From assembly GCA_025362495.1 (NCBI GenBank), contig JANYGI010000168.1:1-48111 (forward strand): a stretch of DNA of 48,111 bases. Reading direction: 5' to 3'. The stretch comes from Byssovorax sp. (lineage in GTDB: Bacteria; Myxococcota_A; Polyangia; Polyangiales; Polyangiaceae). The position numbers and the translations under genes were made by a program. The notes under the pieces are model-generated. The model was given only the letters and a program-made list of their open reading frames with translations, searched no databases and had not been told where the DNA came from. Shown in pieces: positions 24,517 to 32,360 of this stretch (positions are counted from its first letter, which is position 1; each line of letters starts with the position of its first letter).

Positions 24517-25959
24517 TCAGCGGAGCAGGTAGTAGCCCGCGATCGTGACGCAGGCGACGGCGCTGGCGATCATCATGATCACCAGCCACTGCGGCGCGCC
24601 CTCGGTCGGGATCTGGATTGGATCGTCGGGGTGACGCGAGACCATCCCGTCGCCGTCGTCGTACTCGTCGGTCTCGCCGACCTCGATGTCAGGGCCGCCC
24701 GATCGCGTCTTCGGCGGGGGCCGCGACGAGACCTTCGACTGATCGAGCCCCTTGAGCTTGCGGCTCGGCTCCGGGATCGTCTGCATCGCCAGGTGCGCCG
24801 GCTCGGGCAGCGAGTACTTCGTGTACTTGAGGCCGTCGATGTCGGCGCGCGTCGGCTCCTGGAGATCGTCGCCCTCGAACTTGGCGACGATGACCGTGAT
24901 GTTGTCGTGGCCGCCGGCCTGGTTGGCGCGATCCGTCAGCATCTTGCAGGCCTCGAGCGGATCGTCGAGCGACTTCAAGATCTCGCGGATCTCGTCGTTG
25001 CGGACCATGCCCGAGAGACCGTCCGAGCAGAGCAGGAGCGTGTCGCCCCGGCGCAGCAGGACGTAGGTGAGATCGACCTGGACCGAGTCGGCCGTGCCGA
25101 GCGCCTGGAGGATGATGTTGTTGTGCTCGAAGGTCTCGGCCTCTTCCTCGGTGAGCTGGCCGGCCTCGATCAGCTGGTTCACCAGCGACTGATCGCGCGT
25201 GACCTGGACGAGGCGTTCGCCGCGGAGGATGTAGCCGCGGCTGTCGCCGACCTGGCCGAGGAAGAGGTGATCGTCGAGCAGCGCCGCGACGGTGGACGTG
25301 GTGCCCATGCCGCGACGCGTGCGGTCGAGCTTGGCCTCGCTGAAGATGCGGAGGCCCGCGGATTCGATCGCGTGCACGAGGCGCGCGGCGAGCCCGTCGT
25401 GATCGGCCGGCGCGCTGCCGACCGCCATGCGCTGGTAGACGATGTCGACGGCGAGCTGGCTGGCGACCTCACCGGCGGCGGCGCCGCCCATGCCGTCGCA
25501 CACGCCCATGAGCGTGCCGCGATCGCCGACGATCTGGACGCGATCGGACTCCATGAGCCCGCGGCTCTCCTTCGTCAGATCGGCGACGATGAAGTTGTCC
25601 TCGTTGTGCTCGCGCACCTGGCCGACGTCGGTGCGACCGAACAGGCGAAGCTTCACCTCTTTGCGGCCGCGCTTGACCTCGGGCGCGGCGGCCTTGGCTT
25701 CGGGCTCGACGGGCTTCGCCTCCGGCACCGACGACGCGGCTTCGGAGATCGAGATCTTCACCTCGGGCTCGGTCGCTCGTGCTTCGCGGGTGTCGAGCTC
25801 GGCCGCCGAGGCTCCGGGCTCGGCGGCGTCGTCCTTCACGACGGAGGCTTCGACCTTCGCCTCCTCGGCGACGGCCGTGGGCTCAGCGGCGTCCGCGGGA
25901 GGCTTGGCCTCGTGCGCGTCGGATCGGGACTCGGAATCGGAGGTCGTGGAAGTCGCCAT
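24517..25959 (-). CDS. PP2C-type protein phosphatase with acidic N-terminus and C-terminal membrane anchor
   Basis: 480 residues. Residues 1-98 are low-complexity Ala/Glu/Pro. The PP2C domain spans about 103-362 with metal and catalytic motifs REHNEDN (117-122), CDGMGG (154-159), GQVGDSRGY (Asp239), LCSDGL (Asp313) and GGHDNITVI (Asp352), all intact. After a charged linker, a single hydrophobic segment at about 458-477 (LVIMMIASAVACVTIAGYYL) makes it tail-anchored with the catalytic domain in the cytoplasm. It would remove phosphate from Ser/Thr-phosphorylated proteins. It lies three bases after a double-FHA gene on the same strand, so both probably act in one phosphoprotein pathway. Confidence 0.93.
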   Translation of the reverse strand: MATSTTSDSESRSDAHEAKPPADAAEPTAVAEEAKVEASVVKDDAAEPGASAAELDTREARATEPEVKISISEAASSVPEAKPVEPEAKAAAPEVKRGRKEVKLRLFGRTDVGQVREHNEDNFIVADLTKESRGLMESDRVQIVGDRGTLMGVCDGMGGAAAGEVASQLAVDIVYQRMAVGSAPADHDGLAARLVHAIESAGLRIFSEAKLDRTRRGMGTTSTVAALLDDHLFLGQVGDSRGYILRGERLVQVTRDQSLVNQLIEAGQLTEEEAETFEHNNIILQALGTADSVQVDLTYVLLRRGDTLLLCSDGLSGMVRNDEIREILKSLDDPLEACKMLTDRANQAGGHDNITVIVAKFEGDDLQEPTRADIDGLKYTKYSLPEPAHLAMQTIPEPSRKLKGLDQSKVSSRPPPKTRSGGPDIEVGETDEYDDGDGMVSRHPDDPIQIPTEGAPQWLVIMMIASAVACVTIAGYYLLR

Positions 25960-25962
25960 GGC

Positions 25963-27780
25963 CTACCCGAGGTCCACTCGAAAGAGGTGCTGTCCGATAC
26001 GCAAGAAGTCTCCGTTGGCCAGGCTGACTTCACCCGTGATGGCGATGAACGTCCCGTTCGAAGAGTCGAGGTCGAGGAGCGAAAATTCGCCGGTGGTCGC
26101 GCTGCGGCGGAGGGCCGCATGCCGGCGAGAGAGGAACGGGTCGGCCGTGAACACGATGTCGCCCGTCTCCCTTCCAATCACGGTCTCGTCGCGGAAGAGG
26201 TGGAACACGTCGCGCACGACGCCCTCCACTGTCCGCTGGCAAAGTCGGGCCCGCCGCGGCGTTGCCGGCGAGCCGAACAGGAGCGTCCCGTGCTGCATGG
26301 CATGCCCGAGGCCTCGCTCACCGTCGCTCACGGTCTGAAACTGTAACACCTCCAGCCCCAAAAGAAGCAAGTCGCCGTCTTTCAGAGGCTGTGGCTTTCG
26401 AATGCGGAGGTACACGTGGTTCGTCGAGTCGAGATCCCGCAGGATCCACTGGCCGTCGAGGAACCGCAGCCGCGCATGACGCGGCGAGACGTAGTGATCG
26501 TCTTCGAGGACGATGTCGCCGTCGGTGCGGCCGATGTCGAGCTGACCGTCGGCGAGCGAGAAACTGCGGCCCTCGGAGCCGTCTTCCACGATCACGACGA
26601 GTCGGCCCGCGTGCTTGCGCCCGGTCTCGCGGCGCACGCCGTCGCGCGCCGCGCGCTGGGGAGGCAAGTTCATCGGCTCGGAGGGGATCGGTGAGCCCGC
26701 GAGGACCGAGATCTCGGCGCGACGACCGGGCTCGCTCGGCGCCTTGGGCCGGGGGCTCGGGCCGGCGCCGTTGCTGGCGACAGGCTCGACCCGCGGCGCG
26801 GCCGGGCGCGGCTCGGGTGCGGCCGCGGGGGCGGGGGGCGAGCTCGGCGGGCCATCGTCGATCGGGGGGCGCGGGCGCGGCGGGATCGGGCTGCGCAGCG
26901 GCGCGGCCTCGACCGGCGCGGGCCCGCGGACGGCCGCGAAAGCCACCGCGGTCGCGGCAGGGCGGGCCGGCGGCGGAGGCGGCGGCGTGCGCGGAGCCGG
27001 CCGGGCCGTCTCGACGCGAGGAGCGCCGCTCGTCGTCTCTTCGAGCGGGCCGCCACAGAATTTACAGAAACGGCTTCCCGCGACGCAGTTTCCGTGACAG
27101 CGCCCGCACGTGATGAGCTTCGGGGGGGCCGCTCCCGACGAGGCGATGTCGAGCACGGGAGACCCGACGATCTTTCCCTCGGAAGCGTCGTCGGGCGGAG
27201 CCGTGCGCGAGGGCGGCGCGGGGCGCGGAGCAGCGGGCGGCAGCGGAGCATCCGCGCGCGGAGGCGGCGGCGCGGCGAGCGGAGCGGCCTTCACGGCGGC
27301 GACGCCCTCGTCGGTGCGACGACCCTCGGCCGGACCTGCCGCGACCTTGAGCGACGAGCCGCACGTCACGCAGAAGCGATAGTCCGGGGGGTTCGGAGTC
27401 TGGCAAGCCGAGCAGAGCATCGTGGACGGCGGCTCGTTCGGCTGGAACGAGAACACCGGCGCGACGGGGCGCGCGCCGCGTCGCTGCGAGGCGGGGCCCG
27501 AGGGCGGAGGCGACGACTCGCGTGCGGCCGGCGCGAACGATTGCGGGACGGCCGCAGGCGCGAAGGACTGCGGCACGGCGGCCGGCGCGAACGATTGCGC
27601 GACAGGGACAGGCGCAGCCGGCTCGGGCGTCGCGGAGGCGTGGAGCGGCGCCGCGGCGACCCGCGGCATCCCGTTCGGAGGCGTGGGCGCCACGACGCGC
27701 GGAGAACGAAGTCTCCGGCCACAGTCCTGACAAAACGTCAGGGTGTCGGCGTTGTCACGCCCGCACACGTCGCAGATCAC
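25963..27780 (-). CDS. Triple zinc-ribbon, double FHA-domain protein
   Basis: 605 residues from a GTG at 27780; a longer reading from ATG 27906 or beyond would run into an intergenic repeat. Three zinc ribbons occur: Cys 3/6/17/20, 123/126/137/140 and 225/228/239/242. Long Pro/Ala linkers separate them, one with three tandem copies of QSFAPAAVP encoded by 27-base DNA repeats. Two FHA domains follow, at about 400-480 (IGR, SPRH, but NH instead of NG) and 525-603 (IGR, SRRH, SNGTF, canonical). It is probably a scaffold that reads phosphothreonine. It is co-oriented with the PP2C gene, with a three-base gap. Confidence 0.85.
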   Translation of the reverse strand: MICDVCGRDNADTLTFCQDCGRRLRSPRVVAPTPPNGMPRVAAAPLHASATPEPAAPVPVAQSFAPAAVPQSFAPAAVPQSFAPAARESSPPPSGPASQRRGARPVAPVFSFQPNEPPSTMLCSACQTPNPPDYRFCVTCGSSLKVAAGPAEGRRTDEGVAAVKAAPLAAPPPPRADAPLPPAAPRPAPPSRTAPPDDASEGKIVGSPVLDIASSGAAPPKLITCGRCHGNCVAGSRFCKFCGGPLEETTSGAPRVETARPAPRTPPPPPPARPAATAVAFAAVRGPAPVEAAPLRSPIPPRPRPPIDDGPPSSPPAPAAAPEPRPAAPRVEPVASNGAGPSPRPKAPSEPGRRAEISVLAGSPIPSEPMNLPPQRAARDGVRRETGRKHAGRLVVIVEDGSEGRSFSLADGQLDIGRTDGDIVLEDDHYVSPRHARLRFLDGQWILRDLDSTNHVYLRIRKPQPLKDGDLLLLGLEVLQFQTVSDGERGLGHAMQHGTLLFGSPATPRRARLCQRTVEGVVRDVFHLFRDETVIGRETGDIVFTADPFLSRRHAALRRSATTGEFSLLDLDSSNGTFIAITGEVSLANGDFLRIGQHLFRVDLG

Positions 27781-28084
27781 GGACGGAGGGGACCAAGGAG
27801 AGAGTTTCGAGTCAAGCAGGACCGTCGGCGGGCGACGACGAGGCGTCGGTTTCGCGGCGAGTCGGCCCTTCTCGTGCCGAAAAAACTCTCGGAGTCTGGC
27901 CGGCATTCGCAGTCCAGACTCTTCACCTGGTCCCGGGAGAGGGCTCGCGCCCTCTCCCCCCGCCGAGCAAAGCTCGTCGGGGCCCCCCATACCCCGTACC
28001 GAAAACGACGAAGGGATCGGTTTGCCTCTCGGCAAATCCTTGCGCCGGCCGCATCTCGAGGGGCGACCTTTTACGGTCAGCCTC
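27781..28084. other. Intergenic region with dispersed repeat
   Basis: 304 bases between the barrel gene stop and the FHA gene start, both on the minus strand. It holds repeat copy 1 (27930-27996), which may end the upstream transcript. The promoter for the FHA/PP2C pair should lie between 27781 and 27930; I see no clear consensus boxes. Confidence 0.5.
27930..27996 (+). repeat. Dispersed intergenic hairpin repeat, copy 1
   Basis: About 67 bases closely similar to the copy at 29391-29458. It contains a perfect hairpin (GGGAGAGGGC, loop TCGC, GCCCTCTCCC, 27935-27958), a second small hairpin around CGAGCAAAGCTCG, and the shared end CGTCGGGGCCCCCCATACC. Compensatory changes keep the first stem paired in both copies. 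It lies downstream of the barrel gene. Confidence 0.75.
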
Positions 28085-28828
28085 TCAGCGACGACCGATC
28101 TCGGTCCGCACTTCGAGCTGGATCTCGATCCCGACGAACTGCGCGAGGCCGGTCGGTCGCACGATCTTCGCGGTGTCGGTCCATCCGGCGAGGAGCACCG
28201 GGCGGTAGATGATCCCGAGGCCGATGTGCGCGAGGCGCGACACCTCGAACTCGACGCCGCCGCCGAGCATCAGCTCCGCGCCGCCGGTCTCCACGCGCCA
28301 CTCGTTGCCGTACACGGCCGCGCCGAGGCCGCCGAGCAAGTAGGGCGCGGCGCGCGCGCCGGTGTCGGGCAGGTAGCGCGCCTCGGCGCGCAGCTCCTGG
28401 AAGATGCCGAGGCGGTAGAGGTTGCCCGAGTCCATCTTGGTGAACTCGTAAGCGCCGCCGAGATACCAGGCGCCCGGTGAGCGGTAGCCGCCGCGGAGCA
28501 CCAGGCCGCCACCACCGCCGAGGATGCACGGCGGCTTGACCTGCGCGCCGCAGATCGCGCCGGACGACATGTTGACCCGCGAGGTGAACGCGGCGCCGTA
28601 CTGGGCGTACTCGACATGCAGCGGCGGCGGCCGGAGCGGATCGATCGGCACCGCGCTCGCCGTCGCCTCGACCGGAGGCGTGGCGGTGGGGGGCGGCGCA
28701 GGCGCGACGGGGGGCGCCGCGGGCGTGGCGGGGGCGTCCGCTTGCGCGGGCTCCGCGAACAGGGCCAGCGCGAGCACGGCGGCGGCGCTCACCGACCCCA
28801 GCGACAAACGGGCGGGCACGGAGCCCAC
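28085..28828 (-). CDS. Outer-membrane beta-barrel protein with Ala/Pro-rich N-terminus
   Basis: About 247 residues from GTG at 28828; a TTG at 28855 or GTG at 28819 are alternatives. A signal peptide (SAAAVLALALFAEPAQADA) is followed by a 30-residue Ala/Pro spacer. The rest has short amphipathic strands: AAFTSRVNMS, GGLVLRGGYR, AWYLGGAYEFTK, GLGIIYRPVLLAGW, and a final strand FVGIEIQLEV. Two Cys (AICGAQVKPPC) may form a disulfide loop. It resembles the OmpA-like or OmpW-like small barrel class, but no specific family is assigned. It is probably monocistronic. Confidence 0.72.
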   Translation of the reverse strand: MGSVPARLSLGSVSAAAVLALALFAEPAQADAPATPAAPPVAPAPPPTATPPVEATASAVPIDPLRPPPLHVEYAQYGAAFTSRVNMSSGAICGAQVKPPCILGGGGGLVLRGGYRSPGAWYLGGAYEFTKMDSGNLYRLGIFQELRAEARYLPDTGARAAPYLLGGLGAAVYGNEWRVETGGAELMLGGGVEFEVSRLAHIGLGIIYRPVLLAGWTDTAKIVRPTGLAQFVGIEIQLEVRTEIGRR

Positions 28829-29007
28829 GCTACGCGTCCCCGCGCGCCGGAGCAACGGGTGGGGAAGGTGCCCACGTGCGCAACCGACCTGGACTGACGA
28901 CGATCCGGGCCCCCTCCTGGACCCGCAGAGAGCAAGCCTTCCGTGAAAGAAGATCGCGGTCCGCTTGACGTCAGCCGCGAGGGTCGCCTAAACGAGCGGC
29001 ACGCAGC

Positions 29008-29391
29008 ATGGAGATCCACCTCGACAAGCGCGCCCTCCGTCAAATCCGACTCTCGGCAGCGGACGCCGTTGAAGAAGGCGACACCGAAGCCCTTCGCGAG
29101 GACGTGCTCGAAGCGTTCAGCGAAGAGCAGGTCGAAGAGATCGAGCGTCGCCTCGACAGCGGCGACTTCTTCGAGTTCTTGACCGACGTCCTCGACGAGT
29201 GGAGCGGCGACGACGTCGACGAGCTCTTCGAGCTGCTCGAGACCCAGCTCGGGGATCTCGGCGTCGACCTCAAGTACGAGCCCCGCGAAGACGACGACTC
29301 GGAAGAAGAAGCCGAAGACGACGTCGAGCCGGACGACGACGACGACGATGACGACGCCGAAGAAGACGTCGTCGAAGAAGAAGAACCTTAG
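29008..29391 (+). CDS. Small acidic protein with Asp/Glu-run tail
   Basis: 127 residues. The first 90 are a compact helical domain (RALRQIRLSAADAVEEGD, LREDVLEAFSEEQVEEIER, LDSGDFFEFLTDVLDEW) and the last 40 are almost only Asp and Glu, including an eight-Asp run. There is no signal peptide or Cys. It is probably a soluble protein that binds basic partners or metal ions; the family is not recognised. Repeat copy 2 begins at its stop codon and could act as its terminator. Confidence 0.72.
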   Translation: MEIHLDKRALRQIRLSAADAVEEGDTEALREDVLEAFSEEQVEEIERRLDSGDFFEFLTDVLDEWSGDDVDELFELLETQLGDLGVDLKYEPREDDDSEEEAEDDVEPDDDDDDDDAEEDVVEEEEP

Positions 29392-29458
29392 TCCCAGGAA
29401 AGGGCTGCGCGCCCTTTCCCCCCGCCGGGTGAAGCCCGTCGGGGCCCCCCATACCCCG
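29391..29458 (+). repeat. Dispersed intergenic hairpin repeat, copy 2
   Basis: About 68 bases matching the copy at 27930-27996. The hairpin is GGAAAGGGC (29397-29405), loop TGCGC, GCCCTTTCC (29411-29419). The second small stem is CGGGTGAAGCCCG. It starts on the last base of the acidic-protein stop codon, so it may work as a terminator there. Confidence 0.75.
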
Positions 29459-29610
29459 GGCCGCAAGCGGTCTGCGGCGCGCTGGGGGATCGGGCAGGGC
29501 GTGCCGACGGGTGCGGCGACTCTTCTTTGCCGTTGACGCGTTTCGGCCTGGAATTTCAGGCGAATGCGTGATGTGGGGCCTCTCGTCGACGGCGCGCGAG
29601 CGCTGCGCGA

Positions 29611-30717
29611 TCAGTCGTCCTTGTCGGTGCTCGGGGGGCGCGTGATGTAGTCGTTGCACTCGCGCTTGGAGGGTGCTGCGGTGGGGCAGATCGTGCGCGT
29701 GCACGGCGTGTAGCGGGAGTCGGGGAACTCTTTCGCGAGGCGCGAGGCGAGGTCGCACGCGGTCTTCGGGTCGCCGTCCTCGAGGGCGAGGCGGGCCTCG
29801 GACCACACGGCGAGGTCGCGCTTTCGAGCCGTCGGGTGATCGCGGTACGAGGCCTCGAAGGCCTTGCGCGCGGCCGCGTGATCGTGGAGCTCGTCGCGGT
29901 AGATCTCGGCGAGGTGGAGCGCGGCCTCGGGGAAGCGCGGGCGCTCGTAGCTCGCCATGTCGTACTTACCGGCGAACCCGTGCGAGACCTCGTGCGTGGC
30001 GAGGAGATCTTCGAGGTGCTTCGCGGCCTCGGCGTAGCGATGGAGCTCTTCATCGATCTTCGAGGCGTGCACGAGCGCGTCGTCGGTGAGGCTGCCCTTC
30101 GGGTACGGGTGCAGGCGCGCGCTCTCGAGCAGCGCGTCGTGGGCCTCTTGCTTCTTGCCCTCGCGATCGAGCGAGAGCGCGATCTCGTAGCCGATCTCCT
30201 GCTCCTCGTACGTGCCGCGAAACGCCGCCTCGTGGGCCGCGAGCCAGGCGCGCGCCGCGGGCTCGCCCGAGACCTCGGCGACGTGGGCGACGACGCGGCG
30301 GATCGCGGGGCGCGCGACGCCGTCGAGCGGGTAGCGCACCGCCGCCTCGCCGAGCATCGCGTAGCCCTTCTCGACGTCGCCGTGCGCGATCTCGGCGTCG
30401 GCGATCTCGAAGGCAGCGCGCGCCGTACGCGGCCCCGTCGGCGAGTCCTTGACGATGCGCTCGTACGTCGCGCGCGCCGCGTCCGCGCGCCCGGCCTTGT
30501 CGAAGCAGCGCGCCTCGAGGAAGAGCGCCTCGTCGCGATCCTTGACGCGCAAGGCCTTCGACGCGGCGAGATCGTACGCGCCCGCGGCCTCGATGTAGCG
30601 GCCCGCGTGGAGCGCGCGCTCGGCCGCCGCGAACGACGAGAGGTACGCGTCGCCGTGGACCGGCGCGCACGCCGCGCCGGCGACGATCATCGCGAGGCCG
30701 AGGATCCCCGCGCGCAT
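29611..30717 (-). CDS. TPR-repeat lipoprotein
   Basis: 368 residues with lipobox AGAAC (Cys17). The body is a series of about 34-residue helical repeats with TPR-like positions (AERALHAGRYIEAAGAYDLA, DEALFLEARCFDKAGRADAA, AALHLAEIYRDELHDHAAA). The C-terminus has a small Cys-containing tail (YTPCTRTICPTAAPSKREC) that may be disulfide-bonded. It is probably an envelope assembly or scaffolding lipoprotein. It starts three bases after the threonine aldolase stop, so the genes are cotranscribed, although no functional link is obvious. Confidence 0.85.
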   Translation of the reverse strand: MRAGILGLAMIVAGAACAPVHGDAYLSSFAAAERALHAGRYIEAAGAYDLAASKALRVKDRDEALFLEARCFDKAGRADAARATYERIVKDSPTGPRTARAAFEIADAEIAHGDVEKGYAMLGEAAVRYPLDGVARPAIRRVVAHVAEVSGEPAARAWLAAHEAAFRGTYEEQEIGYEIALSLDREGKKQEAHDALLESARLHPYPKGSLTDDALVHASKIDEELHRYAEAAKHLEDLLATHEVSHGFAGKYDMASYERPRFPEAALHLAEIYRDELHDHAAARKAFEASYRDHPTARKRDLAVWSEARLALEDGDPKTACDLASRLAKEFPDSRYTPCTRTICPTAAPSKRECNDYITRPPSTDKDD

Positions 30718-30720
30718 CGC

Positions 30721-31761
30721 TCAGCTCGCCCGCGCGGCGAGGACCTCGGCGAGCGCCTCCGCGAGCGCCGACGCCGCGACCGCCACGTCGTCGCCGGCGA
30801 CGTCGAGGTGCGTGACGAAGCGCGTGCGCTCGGGCCCCATCGCGCCGACGATCACGCCGCGGCGTCGCGCGGCGTCGATCAGCCGCGACGCGGGGACGCC
30901 GGGCGTGTCGACGTTGACCTGGTTGGTGTCGCCGTCGTGCACGATCGCGCCGGGGACGGCGCCGAGCGCCGCCGCGATCCGCCGCGCCGCCGTGTGATCG
31001 TCAGCGATGCGCTCGCGGTGGTGCGCGAGCGCGTAGAGCGCCGCCGCCGCGAGCACGCCCGCCTGCCGCATCCCGCCGCCGAACATCTTGCGGAAGCGCC
31101 GCGCGGCGACGATGGTCGCGCGATCGCCGCAGAGCGCCGAGCCGACCGGCGCGCCGAGCCCCTTCGAGAAGCAGAGGTTGACCGTGTCGAACGGCGCCGC
31201 GAGCTCGGCCGGCGAGAGGCCCAGCGTCACCGCGGCGTTCCAGATCCGCGCGCCGTCGAGGTGGAGCTTGAGGCCCTTCGATCGCGTGAGCGCGGCGATC
31301 GCCAGCGCCTCGGCCTGCGGGAACGTGCGCCCGCCGCCGCGGTTGTGCGGGTTCTCGAGCGCGACGAGGCTCTGCCGCGCGCAGTGATCGTCGGGCTCCT
31401 GGATCGCGGAAGCGAGCTCGGCCGCGGTGAAGATCCCGCCGCGCCCCACCGAGCGGAACTGCACCCCGGCCCACGCGGCGCCCGCGCCCGACTCGTCGAA
31501 CGACAGGTGCGCGTTCTCGCCGAGGAGCACCTCCTCGCCGCGCTGCGTGAGGCACTGCAGCGCGATCTGGTTGCCCATCGTGCCGCTCGGAACGAAGATC
31601 GCGGCCTCCTTGCCGGTGATCGCGGCGATCTCTGCTTCGAGGCGATTCACCGTGGGATCCTCACCGTAGACGTCGTCGCCGACCTCGGCGCGAGCCATGG
31701 CCTCGCGCATTCCGGGGGTGGGCCTCGTGACGGTGTCGGAGCGGAGATCGAGGAGTCGCAT
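30721..31761 (-). CDS. ltaE: Low-specificity L-threonine aldolase
   Basis: 346 residues, normal family length. It shows the N-terminal LDLRSDTVTRPTPGMREAM, the GDDVYGEDPTVNRLE segment, FVPSGTMGNQIAL, the PLP-contacting LHLDGARIWNAA (Asp169, Arg172) and the Schiff-base lysine Lys200 in NLCFSKGLGAPVGS. It cleaves L-threonine and L-allo-threonine to glycine and acetaldehyde in the cytoplasm with pyridoxal phosphate. It is upstream of and nearly contiguous with the TPR lipoprotein. The start ATG is well supported because the family begins directly with the LRSDT segment. Confidence 0.95.
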   Translation of the reverse strand: MRLLDLRSDTVTRPTPGMREAMARAEVGDDVYGEDPTVNRLEAEIAAITGKEAAIFVPSGTMGNQIALQCLTQRGEEVLLGENAHLSFDESGAGAAWAGVQFRSVGRGGIFTAAELASAIQEPDDHCARQSLVALENPHNRGGGRTFPQAEALAIAALTRSKGLKLHLDGARIWNAAVTLGLSPAELAAPFDTVNLCFSKGLGAPVGSALCGDRATIVAARRFRKMFGGGMRQAGVLAAAALYALAHHRERIADDHTAARRIAAALGAVPGAIVHDGDTNQVNVDTPGVPASRLIDAARRRGVIVGAMGPERTRFVTHLDVAGDDVAVAASALAEALAEVLAARAS

Positions 31762-31818
31762 CGGCCGCGACTTTAGCAGAGCCGCGGCGACGCGGGCTCG
31801 TGGTTCGCGGCCGACAAA

Positions 31819-32268
31819 CTACGCCCCGAGCCGGGCGCGAAAGCGACGCAAGACCTCCGCGTCGGACATCATCCGCGACGTCCAGTGCTCGTTGGCGCGG
31901 AGGAAATCGTCGAGCGCGATGCCGAGCCGGGCGAGCGCGGCGGTCGGATCGCCGCTGCGCTGGATCTCCCGCGTCGCGTCGCCGAAGCGCTCGATCGTGA
32001 GCAGCGCAGCGGCGCCGGTCGTCCGCGCGCGCGCGGCGGCGAAGGCCTCGGCGTAGGCCGCGACGAGCGGCGGCACCCCGTCGGCGTCGTCGTCCATCGC
32101 CCGCGAGAGCTGCTCTTGATGGTGACGATCGAGCGCCTCCCACGCGGCCTCGTCGAGGCCCCGCGCCGCGAGGATCGCCCCGCGCGGACGATCGCCCGCC
32201 GCGAGCGTGGCCGCGAGCGCGGCGTAGGCGCGAATGTCGAGGGGCAGAGGCTCGCGGTCGGCGCTCAT
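31819..32268 (-). CDS. Hypothetical protein
   Basis: 149 residues, soluble, with no Cys. It is mainly helical and Ala-rich, with conserved-looking segments LDIRAYAALAATLAAGDRPR, GLDEAAWEALDRHHQEQLSR and HWTSRMMSDAEVLRRFRARL. No catalytic motif is recognised. Its position 57 bases upstream of the threonine aldolase gene on the same strand suggests cotranscription. Divergent from the HEAT-repeat gene, with about 90 bases between them. Confidence 0.65.
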   Translation of the reverse strand: MSADREPLPLDIRAYAALAATLAAGDRPRGAILAARGLDEAAWEALDRHHQEQLSRAMDDDADGVPPLVAAYAEAFAAARARTTGAAALLTIERFGDATREIQRSGDPTAALARLGIALDDFLRANEHWTSRMMSDAEVLRRFRARLGA

Positions 32269-32360
32269 CGGCGGCGGAGCTTAGCGGAGGCCCTCGCGCG
32301 ATCCGCTCCCCGACTCGACGAACACTTCCAGCGCCGCCCCGATCCCGCTAAATTCCCCGG

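Noticed and set aside
24631-26346. A 571-residue plus-strand frame over the PP2C and FHA genes
   Set aside because: Antisense shadow that crosses the boundary of two real genes; repetitive Gly/Arg/Leu composition.
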